DNA from: Arthrobacter castelli DSM 16402
GTDB taxonomy: Bacteria > Actinomycetota > Actinomycetes > Actinomycetales > Micrococcaceae
DNA: 64,000 bases
Assembly: GCF_000430705.1 (NCBI RefSeq)
Contig: NZ_KE387201.1
Span: 3,922 to 67,921, forward strand
Direction of reading: 5' to 3'
The first letter of the stretch is position 1. Each line of letters starts with the position of its first letter. The position numbers were made by a program, and so were the translations under genes. The notes under the pieces were generated by a model. The model made no database searches and was not told the DNA's origin. It saw nothing but the letters and a program-made list of their open reading frames with translations. Below, in pieces: positions 52,143 through 60,251 of this stretch.

Positions 52143-52173
52143 GAAAAAGCCCCGCACTCACGTGGAGCACGGG
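52143..52173 (-). terminator. Terminator of the former tRNA-Asn gene
   Basis: On the minus strand a 9-bp stem (52165-52173 with 52151-52159, two G-U pairs) with a 5-nt loop is followed by GGCTTTTT. It sits just downstream of the tRNA-Asn 3' fragment and shows that this side is the original chromosome. Confidence 0.75.
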
Positions 52174-52182
52174 ACCGGATCG

Positions 52183-52223
52183 CTCCCCCAGCTGGATTCG
52201 AACCAGCAACCCTTCGATTAACA
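52183..52223 (-). other. Attachment site: 3' fragment of tRNA-Asn
   Basis: The minus strand reads TGTTAATCGAAGGGTTGC, then the T-arm GCTGG TTCGAAT CCAGC and the acceptor strand TGGGGGA plus discriminator G. This is a tRNA-Asn (GTT) from the anticodon loop to the 3' end; the D-arm, 5' acceptor and 5' anticodon stem are missing. A tRNA 3' half next to a tyrosine integrase is the classic att core. The island lies to the right, and the intact tRNA-Asn should stand at its other end. Confidence 0.85.
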
Positions 52224-52384
52224 TGCGCTTTCTACATGAATGCAGTGTGATTCCTGCATTTTCGCAGGTCAGAGGGCATAAAATCAGTATCCGGTTTTGA
52301 CTTGGCTGTGCTGGAATTGACCAGATAATGCTGATCTAGCCCGGTGCTTAGGCCGGTGCATAAACGGGCAACTGCAATCGGTGC

Positions 52385-53650
52385 TTACGACGGGTGTGTC
52401 TTCCTGAAGGCCTTCAAGAGATCACCCATGTCGATCCCTTCGGTGTAGTGCTGCTTGTTAGTCGAGGGGTCATGTCCCCACAACGGGGCATAGACCTCAC
52501 GCGGGATCCCCGCCTCTTCGCAACGACTGCTCATCGTGGTTCGCCACAGATGCGTGCGCAGGTACTGTAGCTTCGGAATATCGAGTTCCTCGGCCATTTG
52601 CCGGTAGAGCTGGGCGGCGTAGATTCCTGCTCCGGTCGACCCTGTGGCCAGCCATTGCTTCATGGGGTCGGCCGGCGAGCCGAAGAGGTACTGCTCATCG
52701 CTGGCAGCGGCGTCGACCAGATTTTGTATGTAGTCCTGGATTTGCCCGATCAACACTGGAGTGAGCCGGGCCGTTCTGGTCTTCGATGCCCCCTCGGTCA
52801 CGTTGACCTGCATGAGACCGTCTGCGTCGACGACGATGTCCCTCGGGGTGACTTGTAGAGCTTCGGAGATGCGCAACGCTGTACCGGCCTGGAACAGCGT
52901 GAGGTTAATGATGTTCTTGTTTCGGTTAATGCGGTGCTCGATGGTCCACTGGCCACGCTTGGGCGGGGTCACGCCCTCGGCCGGATCGAGGTTTAGAAGG
53001 TACTTAATGACCCGTTCCTGCTCTTCGGCCGTCAGTCCTTGCCCACCACGCTTGGGCCTGTCGGTCTTGGCAGGGTACTTATGCAGTTCGAGCTTGTGGT
53101 TTTCCAGAGGATTGAAGCTGACGAGCCGGTGGCGCATCATCGGTTGAGTGATATATCTGCCGAGCACTGTTTTAGCCGTGCGGGCGGCCCCCCGGCCGTG
53201 ATCGTAACCAATGGCGTCAAGAGCATCGATGAGGATGTCGTAGTGCATCGTGGCGGAGATCGAGCGGCCGGCCAGCTGCTCACGCAGCAGTGCGACAAGG
53301 TCCCGGTAGCGGCGAACTGAGGCAGGCCGAAGATCAGCAGACTCGACTTCGGCGGTCGCGATCTTATCGATGTACTTCTCAACCTTGTCGGTGGGTTTCC
53401 AGCGTGAAATCCGGCCACCGGCGGTCAGCAGCATTTCGGCTTGCTGACGGGCTCTGTTGCGCACTTCGGTCTTGCTTGTACCCTCGGTGCGCTTGTTGGG
53501 TATTAGAAGACCGTCATGCAAGCGTACAGACCAATCGAGAACGACGCGCTTCTTGCCTTTGCGGATACGTTCGGTCGGAGTATTCCGGTCAACACTGTGT
53601 TGACCAGGCTGGAGACGGCTACTGGCTGCTTTACGGTTCTGGGCTGTCAT
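52385..53650 (-). CDS. int: Tyrosine-type site-specific integrase
   Basis: A 421-aa phage-type integrase. N-terminal arm/SAM-like core-binding region (about 85-210), then the catalytic domain: first Arg in QAGTALRISEALQVTP, HLWRTTMSSRCEEAG (HxxR), WGHDPST (second His) and the Tyr nucleophile in QHYTEG. All R-H-R-H-Y residues are present, so it should be active. It probably integrates the island into tRNA-Asn; the att core lies 161 bp downstream of its stop. I use ATG 53650 (MTAQN); the open frame goes to 53680. Confidence 0.93.
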   Translation of the reverse strand: MTAQNRKAASSRLQPGQHSVDRNTPTERIRKGKKRVVLDWSVRLHDGLLIPNKRTEGTSKTEVRNRARQQAEMLLTAGGRISRWKPTDKVEKYIDKIATAEVESADLRPASVRRYRDLVALLREQLAGRSISATMHYDILIDALDAIGYDHGRGAARTAKTVLGRYITQPMMRHRLVSFNPLENHKLELHKYPAKTDRPKRGGQGLTAEEQERVIKYLLNLDPAEGVTPPKRGQWTIEHRINRNKNIINLTLFQAGTALRISEALQVTPRDIVVDADGLMQVNVTEGASKTRTARLTPVLIGQIQDYIQNLVDAAASDEQYLFGSPADPMKQWLATGSTGAGIYAAQLYRQMAEELDIPKLQYLRTHLWRTTMSSRCEEAGIPREVYAPLWGHDPSTNKQHYTEGIDMGDLLKAFRKTHPS

Positions 53651-53774
53651 ACATGACACAGTAACAACTCGGATAATCATTCGATAGATATTCGAGTTAT
53701 CATTGGTTATTCAGTGAGTACGCTGGTAATGTTACTTCCAGATCAATCCATGAAGAGACAGGGAAGGTATTCCG

Positions 53775-53984
53775 ATGTCGATGATGACCTCCGACTGGCA
53801 GGGCGCGGTTTCGCCGAAACGAGCCGCTGAGTACATTGATACCACCGAGGGCACACTGGCCAAGTGGCGACATCAGAGGGTTGGCCCGCCGTACCTGAAG
53901 ATCGGTGGCAAGGTCCTCTATCGGACCGAAAGCGTTGAAAATTATCTCCGGGGGCTCGAAGAGCAACAGATGAATGCAGTCTGA
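53775..53984 (+). CDS. Excisionase-like HTH protein
   Basis: A 69-aa MerR/HTH_17-type protein: QGAVSPKRAAEYIDTTEGTL and AKWRHQRVGPPYLKIGGKVL, ending YRTESVENYLRGLEE. This is the usual excisionase/DNA-binding wing motif (helix-turn-helix then PPYxKIGxxVxYR). It is divergent from int, 124 bp apart, with AT-rich inverted repeats between. A role as directionality factor for int is likely. ATG 53775 follows GGGAAGG. Confidence 0.85.
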   Translation: MSMMTSDWQGAVSPKRAAEYIDTTEGTLAKWRHQRVGPPYLKIGGKVLYRTESVENYLRGLEEQQMNAV

Positions 53985-54361
53985 TTCAGGATTCGTCTAA
54001 CTCATTGCGAGGACGAGTGAAACCGCCATCAATGGCGTACGGGGACGAAGCACGCCGGGAGCTCCTGGCCGCGGGCATAAGAGAAACGAGCATGGGATCT
54101 GACGGTCCGTGATGCGAATATCGACGTCAAGAGGGAAGCTCCGGCGGTTAGCGCGGGGGCTTCTTCATGTTCGATGCCGAACACCTCGTGTGCTGGCGTC
54201 GATGATGCTCAAGCACGCGATCAGCTCTGTTCGAAGGGTAAGACGACCGGGTTATCATTGCATTCGACGAGCGCACCCGAAGATGTAGCTCTCGGGCGGT
54301 CCCGTTGAGGGGCAGAACGACCGTCCAAGCGTGGCGATCAAAGGGTTGAAGCGATGACAGT
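53985..54361. other. Intergenic stretch in the island, no gene seen
   Basis: 377 bp after the excisionase-like gene. No frame has a credible start with a recognisable product on either strand. Confidence 0.5.
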
Positions 54362-54682
54362 TCAGTCCCTCAGGCGATGCGACCAGTAGCCGGGGCGGCG
54401 CGCCTCATGAGCGTAGGCGAGGACAAAAGTCTCTTCTTCATGGACAACGTAGACGAGCTGGTAGGGGAACTTGCCGAGATGCCTTGTACGGATTATTGGT
54501 TCACGCTGTCGGCCGCGGTACGGGGGCGGTGCGTCCGGCCATTGGAGGATCAGTTCCGCTGCGGATTCGGCCGCGTCGGCAAACTCATCACCAAGCCTGC
54601 CGTCCTCGATCCCCAGATAGCGTTCGTGGGCGTCCAAGAACTCCTCACGAGCCTCAGGGTGTTCGTTCCAGTCGAGGGTCAC
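54362..54682 (-). CDS. RelE/ParE-family toxin
   Basis: A 106-aa type II toxin: WNEHPEAREEFLDAHERYLG helix, AAELILQWPDAPPPY, RTRHLGKFPYQLVYVVHEEE (the F-P-Y-x-L-V-Y strand typical of RelE/ParE) and VLAYAHEARRPGYWSHRL with the usual HxxRxPxYW end. GTG 54682 overlaps the antitoxin stop. The target (ribosome-bound mRNA or gyrase) is not fixed by sequence. Confidence 0.87.
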   Translation of the reverse strand: MTLDWNEHPEAREEFLDAHERYLGIEDGRLGDEFADAAESAAELILQWPDAPPPYRGRQREPIIRTRHLGKFPYQLVYVVHEEETFVLAYAHEARRPGYWSHRLRD

Positions 54683-54918
54683 TTGCGTCGGGCGGCCGAC
54701 CGCGCCCGTGCGATGGCGATGGTCTCACGGCCGCTGACCGGCGTGACTGTGCCACTCTTCAGCTCGTCGAGCCGACGATCAATTGTCTCGGCCCAAGCGG
54801 CATCGATCTCCGCCTGCTCCGTCTCGTCGACCTGTTGGAGCGCGAGCGCGGCGATCTCGCGCTCGTCGGCGTCGAGGGCCTTGCCTGCCTCGATGTAGTC
54901 AGCCAGCTTCGATGTCAT
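54679..54918 (-). CDS. Addiction-module antitoxin
   Basis: A 79-aa partner: LADYIEAGKALDADEREIAA, LALQQVDETEQAEIDAAWAE and TIDRRLDELKSGTVTPVSG, the pattern of the putative addiction-module component (TIGR02574-like) family found with this toxin type. ATG 54918 is 6 nt after a TATACT box, so the mRNA is leaderless; the frame up to 54942 is excluded by this promoter. The pair may stabilise the island. Confidence 0.85.
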   Translation of the reverse strand: MTSKLADYIEAGKALDADEREIAALALQQVDETEQAEIDAAWAETIDRRLDELKSGTVTPVSGRETIAIARARSAARRK

Positions 54919-54924
54919 GCATCC

Positions 54925-54930
54925 AGTATA
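54925..54930 (-). promoter_or_regulatory. -10 box TATACT, leaderless
   Basis: TATACT on the minus strand, 6-nt spacer GGATGC to ATG 54918 of the antitoxin gene. Confidence 0.6.
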
Positions 54931-55269
54931 CGGCCAGCGCACGGACGTCGGCCATGGGATCGGCAGTGAATTACGGTGCAGGGCGGTTGCGTTTGCGCGT
55001 TCGCCACCGGGAATCCGTGCCGGTGAGAGGTGCAGCGCTTGTAGGGTGACGCGGCGGCGTTACTTGGGTGTTCAGATCCCATCGAAGGGGAGGCTACCTT
55101 TGTCGTCGCCCGGATCGACCGGTGTCCCGGGCGGCACGGATCGCGGGTGGCCTGATAGAGAGCATCGGAGGCTTGTTCGTCGTAGGAGTCTGCGAGGTCG
55201 ACGCCACCGGTCCCGATGACCTGTTCCCAATTGAATCCCATGGTTACGACCCTGTCCGCACTCTCCGCG
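54931..55269. other. Intergenic stretch, no gene seen
   Basis: 339 bp between the toxin-antitoxin pair and the small Cys-rich ORFs. Open frames here lack domains or ribosome sites on both strands. Confidence 0.5.
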
Positions 55270-55275
55270 TAAGCT
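55270..55275 (+). promoter_or_regulatory. -10 box TAAGCT, leaderless
   Basis: TAAGCT with a 6-nt spacer to GTG 55282 of the first small Cys-rich ORF. Confidence 0.5.
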
Positions 55276-55281
55276 TGAGTT

Positions 55282-55482
55282 GTGGACTATGAGCGTATCG
55301 ACGGACCGGACGGCCTCGAGATACGTGTGCCCCGGAACGAGGACTACCGGACCTGCTCCGTCTGCAGGGGCGACTGCGAACCCGAGTCAGAAGCCGTCGA
55401 CGGCATCGGCGTCCGGATCATGTTCGTCTGCCCCGAGCACGGCGCGCAGTCGATCGTGGACCCCTTCAGCGACCTGCGGTGA
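55282..55482 (+). CDS. Small Cys-rich protein, 66 aa
   Basis: A 66-aa protein: DYERIDGPDGLEIRVPRNED, RTCSVCRGDCEPE and IMFVCPEHGAQSIVDPF. The CxxC...C...CxxH set suggests a small zinc-ribbon. GTG 55282 follows a TAAGCT box by 6 nt, matching the leaderless pattern and supporting the gene. I do not recognise the family. Confidence 0.6.
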   Translation: MDYERIDGPDGLEIRVPRNEDYRTCSVCRGDCEPESEAVDGIGVRIMFVCPEHGAQSIVDPFSDLR

Positions 55483-55528
55483 ACTGTCGCCCGAGTATTG
55501 CCGGGTTACCGACAGGAAGGATAGTTCA

Positions 55529-55729
55529 ATGGAGCTCCCCGAGATCGAGGATGTGATCTGGCAAAAGGAAGAGGACCTCAAGCGGTGGTGCGCATCGAGT
55601 GGCGAGGACGTCGGTCGAATGATCGAGATCCCCGGCTCCGGCGACTGGAAGGTCGAGTGCCCGAAGTGCGGCAGGTGGTGGCATGGCGGCAGCACCGTGC
55701 TCGACGATCACGACCGGCCGGGGTCATGA
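55529..55729 (+). CDS. Small zinc-ribbon-like protein, 66 aa
   Basis: A 66-aa protein: MELPEIEDVIWQKEEDLKRW acidic start, then WKVECPKCGRWWHGGSTVLD with a CPxCG knuckle. ATG 55529 is fixed by GGAAGG. It follows the previous small ORF by 46 bases and overlaps the next by 4. The three likely form an operon of unknown function, cut short by the IS3 remnant. Confidence 0.6.
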   Translation: MELPEIEDVIWQKEEDLKRWCASSGEDVGRMIEIPGSGDWKVECPKCGRWWHGGSTVLDDHDRPGS

Positions 55730-55818
55730 CCGAGGCCGACTGGCCCGACACGGCTCGGCAGCCGCGGTGCCCCGGCCGCAAGGAGCTGATGCGGGCGGTC
55801 GACGGCTCCGACGGGTGA
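55726..55818 (+). CDS. Short ORF, 30 aa, probably truncated
   Basis: ATG 55726 overlaps the previous stop (ATGA) and gives MTEADWPDTARQPRCPGRKE and ten more residues before TGA 55818, right at the border of the IS3 remnant. The overlap suggests a real translation start, and the length suggests that the insertion replaced the rest of the gene. Confidence 0.35.
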   Translation: MTEADWPDTARQPRCPGRKELMRAVDGSDG

Positions 55819-55829
55819 CAGGAGACCAT

Positions 55830-56430
55830 GGGTGGTGAATTGGACCTGTCCGCGGCGACGGGTAAACAGGGCCTGAGCCAGAGCATCGATAACCAACGAT
55901 GATTCCTTGGACATGGAGGCCTTCCAGCCCAGAATCATCCGGGAAGCCACATCGGTGATGAAGGAGACGTAGCAAAATCCTGCATAGGTCCATACGTAGG
56001 TGAAGTCCGCCACCCACACAGTGTTCGGGGCAATGATGTCCCAGCCACGGTTGGCCCGGTCCGGGTGCCGGGATGCTTCTCTGTCCTGCCTGGTCGTAAT
56101 CGTGCGGTGCCGGCCCCTCATCGCGCCGGCCAGACCGGCCTGGCGCATCAATCTGCCCACCCGGTCCCGGCCAATCCGGTAGCCCTGCCGCTTCAACTCG
56201 TGCCACATTTTCAGCACCCCGTAGCAGCTGAAGTTCTTCTCATGCACTCCCTTAATGACCTCGATCAGCAACAGATCAGAGGCTGCCCGGGCAGAAAGCG
56301 GGCGGGTTTTATGCGCGTAATAGGTGCATGGGGCGATCTTGATTCCGGCTTCATCGGTCAGAATGCGGCAGATCGGCTCGACCCCGAAACGGTGCCTGAA
56401 GGCATCGATATAATCAACAATTACGGCCGT
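55830..56430 (-). mobile_element. IS3-family transposase (OrfB) remnant
   Basis: The minus strand carries about 190 residues of an IS3 OrfB: IVDYIDAFRHRFGVEPICRI, CTYYAHKTRPLSARAASD, SCYGVLKMWHELKRQGY and the beginning of the DDE domain NTVWVADFTYVWTYAGFCYV (first Asp). The C-terminal DDE residues, OrfA and both terminal repeats are missing. The left end merges into small ORF sequence near 55830, the right end into a multicopper oxidase gene near 56430, so the element is a fragment left by rearrangement. Borders are approximate. Confidence 0.8.
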
Positions 56431-56741
56431 GGGCGGTCGAGCTCTGCTGCGAGGACTGTGTCTCCGGGTGCCACGCGCAGGGTCGGTCCGGGCAGGGAGC
56501 CGTTGAAGGCCAGGACGGATGCCTGCCGCCCGCCGACCTGAATACGTGCCGGGGCGGCGGCCAGGTCCAGTTCCAGCACGCCGTTGCGGCTGGCCAGCAC
56601 CTGCGGTTCGACGAGTTCCTGACCACCTGTGTATCCGCGGCCGCCGGTGGCGGTCCACCACAGCCCGGTCCCGCCAACGACGGTGGCGCCGGCCCCTGCC
56701 GCCCCGAGCGCCAGCAGCTGCCGGCGGGTCAGCGGGCTCAC
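56421..56741 (-). pseudogene. Multicopper oxidase, 5' fragment
   Basis: About 100 residues of a multicopper oxidase: a twin-arginine signal (TRRQLLALGAAGAGATVVGG), ELDLAAAPARIQVGG, and the first cupredoxin strand SVLAFNGSLPGPTLRVAPGD. The gene then ends in the IS3 remnant, before any copper-binding HxH motif, so it is inactive. GTG 56741 overlaps the SHOCT stop (GTGA). Intact relatives are about 450-500 aa periplasmic copper oxidases. Confidence 0.8.
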
Positions 56742-57004
56742 TGGCCGTCACCTTCGAGGGTCCGCAGCCGTTCCCGGTACTCCTCGGTGCTCAGCTCGCC
56801 GCGGGCGTAGCGTTCTTCGAGGATGTCCCGCGCCCGATCAGAACCTACGCCGCGTCCAGTACTGTGACCGGATGCGCCGGTGTTCGAGGTCGTGCCGGTG
56901 AAGGTCTTCACCAGCACGACCACCAGCGCGATCACCCCCACGAGCGCCAACAGCCCGAAGATCCACATCAATCCCATACCGCCCATACCGCCGCCGTTCA
57001 TCAT
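56738..57004 (-). CDS. SHOCT-domain membrane protein
   Basis: An 88-aa protein: Gly/Met-rich MMNGGGMGGMGLMW, one TM (IFGLLALVGVIALVVVLVK), a polar linker and a C-terminal SHOCT motif (ARDILEERYARGELSTEEYR with ERLRTLEG). Such proteins sit in copper-export and multicopper oxidase operons; the Met/Gly start could bind Cu(I), which is inference. ATG 57004 follows AAGGAGCACG. Its partner gene downstream is truncated. Confidence 0.85.
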   Translation of the reverse strand: MMNGGGMGGMGLMWIFGLLALVGVIALVVVLVKTFTGTTSNTGASGHSTGRGVGSDRARDILEERYARGELSTEEYRERLRTLEGDGQ

Positions 57005-57118
57005 GATCGTGCTCCTTCTCCCTCGTTACATGGTCGAATCTTCAGTCGTACGTCTCTCTCACGGATGCGTTGTTAGCCCGGTCTTGACCTCTCATGGTCG
57101 TGGACTAGAGCGTGTCTC

Positions 57119-57673
57119 TTAAATTGGTTTGGCGTGCAGAATTGTGGCGGCGATTATGACGCCTCCGCGGTAGGTGAGGGCGTATTTGTCGTATCTGGTG
57201 GCGATGCCACGCCATTGTTTGAATCGGCCGAAGCCTCGTTCGACGGTGTTGCGCTTTTTGTAGAGTTCGGTGTCGAACGCCGGCGACCGGCCACCCTTGC
57301 GGCCCTTGTTCTTGCGGTTTTGCCGCTGATCACGGCGTTCGGGGATCGCGTGTTTGATCCGTCTGGCACGCAATTTCTTCCGGGTCGAGGGGTGGGAGTA
57401 GGCCTTATCGGCCAGCAGCGTGAACTTCGGCCGTGAGTGCTTCTGGTCCCGATAGGTATCCAGCAACGGCTCGAGTTGCGGATTGTCGCCGCCCTGACCG
57501 GGCCCGAGCAGTAATGAGACCGGCCTTACCAGCCCATCGGTGAAGGCGTGTATTTTTGTCGTCAGTCCTCCGCGGGAACGGCCGATCGCATGATCGGTCG
57601 GCTCGCCGGCCAAGAATTTCATGTAATTCGACTCAGCCCCCTGTGTCCCCGCTGCGCACCGCGCCGGCCGCAT
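57119..57673 (-). CDS. IS5 transposase, C-terminal frame
   Basis: The second frame of the transposase: AIGRSRGGLTTKIHAFTDGL, PGQGGDNPQLEPLLD (second DDE region), FTLLADKAYSHPSTR and KRNTVERGFGRFKQWRGIAT with the final Glu (Y-K-x-R-N-x-V-E-R motif). It would be joined to the N-terminal frame by frameshift in the G-run near 57637-57641. It stops inside the left inverted repeat region, as usual for this group. Confidence 0.85.
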   Translation of the reverse strand: MRPARCAAGTQGAESNYMKFLAGEPTDHAIGRSRGGLTTKIHAFTDGLVRPVSLLLGPGQGGDNPQLEPLLDTYRDQKHSRPKFTLLADKAYSHPSTRKKLRARRIKHAIPERRDQRQNRKNKGRKGGRSPAFDTELYKKRNTVERGFGRFKQWRGIATRYDKYALTYRGGVIIAATILHAKPI

Positions 57674-57998
57674 GCTGATTGGCCCTCACACTGGTCGAGT
57701 CGACAGCGAGCAACTGTGCCAATTCGGCGTCCACATCAGCATCGGCGCCCCGTACCGCCTCAAACATCCGGTCATAGGTGCCATCGGTCGACCACCGGAA
57801 ATGCCGCTTCCACGCGGTCTGCCACGGCCCGAATTCGGCCGGAAGATCCCGCCAGGGCGCGCCCACCCTGAACCGCCAACAGATCGCTTCCAAAATGCTG
57901 CGGTGATTGCGCCACGGACGGCCACGGCGCCCCTCCTCCGGCAACACCGGTTCAATCGAGGACCACAATTCATCGGAAATCACATTCGAACGAGCCAT
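57633..57998 (-). CDS. IS5 transposase, N-terminal frame
   Basis: The first frame: MARSNVISDELWSSIEPVLP, WRFRVGAPWRDLPAEFGPWQ and LAVDSTSVRANQHAAGA, which holds the first catalytic Asp (DST). It ends at TGA 57633 just after a GGGGG run. The second frame takes over at that point, so a frameshift is needed for a full transposase, either programmed or a lesion. Confidence 0.85.
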   Translation of the reverse strand: MARSNVISDELWSSIEPVLPEEGRRGRPWRNHRSILEAICWRFRVGAPWRDLPAEFGPWQTAWKRHFRWSTDGTYDRMFEAVRGADADVDAELAQLLAVDSTSVRANQHAAGAVRSGDTGG

Positions 57999-58045
57999 AA
58001 AATCAGCTTCTCAAGACGAACCCCACAAATTTAAGAGACACGCTC

Positions 58046-58355
58046 TAAGCGCATCTCCTACTCACCACCATCGGCACAAAGCACGCGGGCTGCGGGCATC
58101 CCGCCGATGGATGCGGCGGCGATCCCGACTTTGGAGGCTTCTTCAATCTCGGTTACCAACCGCGCTGTGGCCACCGGATCCGTCTCCGAAGGCGGGAAAC
58201 CTGTGGTTGACAAACAATACGGACGTTGGTGGTGGAGGGCTCGGCCAGCACGCCGGCAATGCCGGGATCCGCAACCCCGGGGGCCTCCGGAACGGGCTGG
58301 CCCGAAACGCAGCGGCTGCTCAGCCAACGCGAATGCTGTCACCGCAAGGAGCCGG
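58046..58355. other. Intergenic stretch, possible gene remnant
   Basis: 310 bp after the IS5 element. The minus strand can be read in pieces that look protein-like (VADPGIAGVLAEPSTTNVRI, then TARLVTEIEEASKVGIAAAS in another frame), but no frame is continuous and I recognise no family. Probably a decayed gene. Confidence 0.35.
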
Positions 58356-59711
58356 TTACGATTCGGCCATGGGCAGTCCGACCGCTTCCGCGTCGTCGTA
58401 TCTGGCGTCGATGTGGACGACGTCCTTGCCGGCGCGTTGGAGCAGGCTGGCCGCGATACCGGAGCGGTAGCCGGAGGCACAGTGGACCCATAGTCTGCCG
58501 GAGGGGACGGCTTCCATACGGGACAACAGATCATGGACCGGGATGTTCACGGCTCCTCGAATGTGGGACGCTTCGAACTCGTCGGTGCCCCGCACGTCCA
58601 GGATGACCTCTTCACCGGTGGTGTCGCGGGGAACCTCATCCCAGCCGACCCGTGGATACTTCGCGACCGGTGCTCCGGCGGCCCACTCGTCCGGGCCGCT
58701 GCCGGTGGCTGCATCAGGTGATTCGATACCGATCCGGGACAGGTCGCGGATCGCGTTCTCCACCTCTTCGTGCGTTCCGGCCAGGGTCAGTTTGTCATTC
58801 CAGGGCAGCACCCAGCCCAAGTATCCGGTGAAGCTGGAGCCGCCGCCGTATTCGAAACTGACCGAGCCTTCGAGGTGGTTGCTGGCGAAAGCGACCCTGT
58901 TCCGCAGATCGACGACCCACTCGCCCTCGCGGAGCCGGCGGCCGATTTCACCGGCGTCGACCGACTCTGGCACCGTCAGGTCCACCGGGCCGGGGCCTTC
59001 CCTGTTCAAGGGGCTCATGTGCGCGTAGTAAGCAGGGTAGGCGCTGAGATTTGCGATTAGTTCCGAAACGAAGTGGTCCTCATCCGGATCCGTTAAGGCA
59101 TGATTGTTCCGCGCCTGCTCACCAATTGTCGACGCGTCCACCCGCGCGGCGGGTCCACTGGAGCAGAAAGAACCAAAACCATGGGTTGGATACAACGGGG
59201 CGTTCTGGGCGGCTTCTTCAACGAGCCGCCGGGCCGATGCATACTGATCCCGGGTGAGGGCTTCAGTGTCGTCGTCACTGACCAGGTCTGTGCGTCCAAC
59301 TGATCCGTACAGCAGGCTTCCGCCGGAGAAAACCGCTTGTTGTTGGTCGTCGCTGACGATGTAGGACAGATGCGTGTGTGTATGCCCGGGTGTGGCAACG
59401 GCTCTGACCGACAGCCCGCCAACCTGGAAGACGTCGCCGTCGGAAACCGGGGTCCGTTCATAGTCGACGGGATCGGCGGCGTTGACCAGATACTTCGCCC
59501 CATGCGCCTGGGCCAGTATCAGCCCGCCGGTGAGGTAGTCGTTGTGGATGTGGGTTTCGGCAACGTGGGTGATCTTCACCCCCGCGTCGCGCACGACGGC
59601 TTCGAGCCGGTCCGTATCGCGCTGCGGATCGATCACCAGCGCATGGGTGCCATCGTGGACCACGTAACTGCGGTCCCCCAGTTGCGGGGTATCAATCGTG
59701 ACGACATCCAT
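58356..59711 (-). CDS. MBL-fold/rhodanese fusion protein, divergent paralog
   Basis: A 451-aa protein. The MBL domain (1-230) has ETHIHNDYLTGG (HxHxDY) and TPGHTHTHLSYI, but SGGSLLYGSVGRTDL carries Gly where persulfide dioxygenases have the iron-binding Asp (TGDALLIGDVGR). Two rhodanese domains follow: the first (WVVDLRNRVAFASNHLEGS) lacks a Cys, the second has VHCASGYRSGIAA with the active-site Cys. It is therefore possibly not a dioxygenase; a sulfurtransferase or structural partner is likely. ATG 59711 follows AAGGAG. Third gene of the cstR operon. Confidence 0.88.
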   Translation of the reverse strand: MDVVTIDTPQLGDRSYVVHDGTHALVIDPQRDTDRLEAVVRDAGVKITHVAETHIHNDYLTGGLILAQAHGAKYLVNAADPVDYERTPVSDGDVFQVGGLSVRAVATPGHTHTHLSYIVSDDQQQAVFSGGSLLYGSVGRTDLVSDDDTEALTRDQYASARRLVEEAAQNAPLYPTHGFGSFCSSGPAARVDASTIGEQARNNHALTDPDEDHFVSELIANLSAYPAYYAHMSPLNREGPGPVDLTVPESVDAGEIGRRLREGEWVVDLRNRVAFASNHLEGSVSFEYGGGSSFTGYLGWVLPWNDKLTLAGTHEEVENAIRDLSRIGIESPDAATGSGPDEWAAGAPVAKYPRVGWDEVPRDTTGEEVILDVRGTDEFEASHIRGAVNIPVHDLLSRMEAVPSGRLWVHCASGYRSGIAASLLQRAGKDVVHIDARYDDAEAVGLPMAES

Positions 59712-59764
59712 GGAATGCTCCTTCGCTGCGCGGTGTTGTTCAGCGGTGCGGATTATGCCGGTTC

Positions 59765-60184
59765 CTACGCTTCGGCGGCGGTCGGCAACTGGGCCAATGC
59801 GGCGCGCAGTCGGGTGTCGGCGTCGTTGGCCACTTCACGGACAGCGTCGGTGCCGCTGAGTTCGACCATGGTTTGCGGGTCTATGGCTTGGACCACGGTG
59901 GTGCCGGAGGAAGGGTCGTGGCGTACGACGACGTTGCAGGGCAGCAGTGCCCCCAGGTCAGGTTCGGCGGTGAGGCCGCGCTGGGCCAGCCCGGGGTTGC
60001 AGGCACCCAGGATGACGTAGTCGCCGAGCTCGTCTCCGGCCTCGGCACCCAGCTTCTTTTCAAAGGTGGAGCGGACGTCGATTTCAGAGAGAATGCCGAA
60101 CCCCTGTTCAGACAGAGCCTGCTTCGTCTGTTCCACGGCGTCGGTGTAGGACAGGTCGACGGTGTTCGTGTGGGTGTAGCTCAT
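59765..60184 (-). CDS. DUF302 domain protein
   Basis: A 139-aa DUF302 protein: SYTDAVEQTKQALSEQGFGI, LSEIDVRSTFEKKLGAE, YVILGACNPGLAQRGLTAEP (the conserved A-C-N-P segment with one Cys) and LLPCNVVVRHDPSSGT (second Cys). The A-C-N-P and L-L-P-C-N motifs are the family hallmark. It is found beside sulfur and copper genes; the two Cys might take a persulfide, which is unproven. ATG 60184 follows AAGGAG. It lies 67 bases after cstR. Confidence 0.88.
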   Translation of the reverse strand: MSYTHTNTVDLSYTDAVEQTKQALSEQGFGILSEIDVRSTFEKKLGAEAGDELGDYVILGACNPGLAQRGLTAEPDLGALLPCNVVVRHDPSSGTTVVQAIDPQTMVELSGTDAVREVANDADTRLRAALAQLPTAAEA

Positions 60185-60251
60185 CTTTTACTCCTTGCTG
60201 GTTGTTCCTGCGGTGCTGTCTGGCGATTCTTCCAGCGGGCGGTGGGTGCTG

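Larger units (their letters stand above)
57108..58045. mobile_element. IS5-family element (IS427-like), complete
   Basis: Inverted repeats GAGCGTGTCTCTTAAATT (57108-57125) and its exact complement (58028-58045) bound a 938-bp element. A TA flanks each end (57106-57107 and 58046-58047), consistent with a 2-bp target duplication. Inside is a transposase in two frames on the minus strand. Its structure matches the IS427 group. Confidence 0.88.

Noticed and set aside
52183-52223. Functional tRNA at the att site
   Set aside because: The 5' half (acceptor, D-arm, 5' anticodon stem) is missing.
53700-53966. Minus-strand frame of 88 aa over the excisionase-like gene
   Set aside because: Antisense to a gene with a clear HTH and ribosome site.
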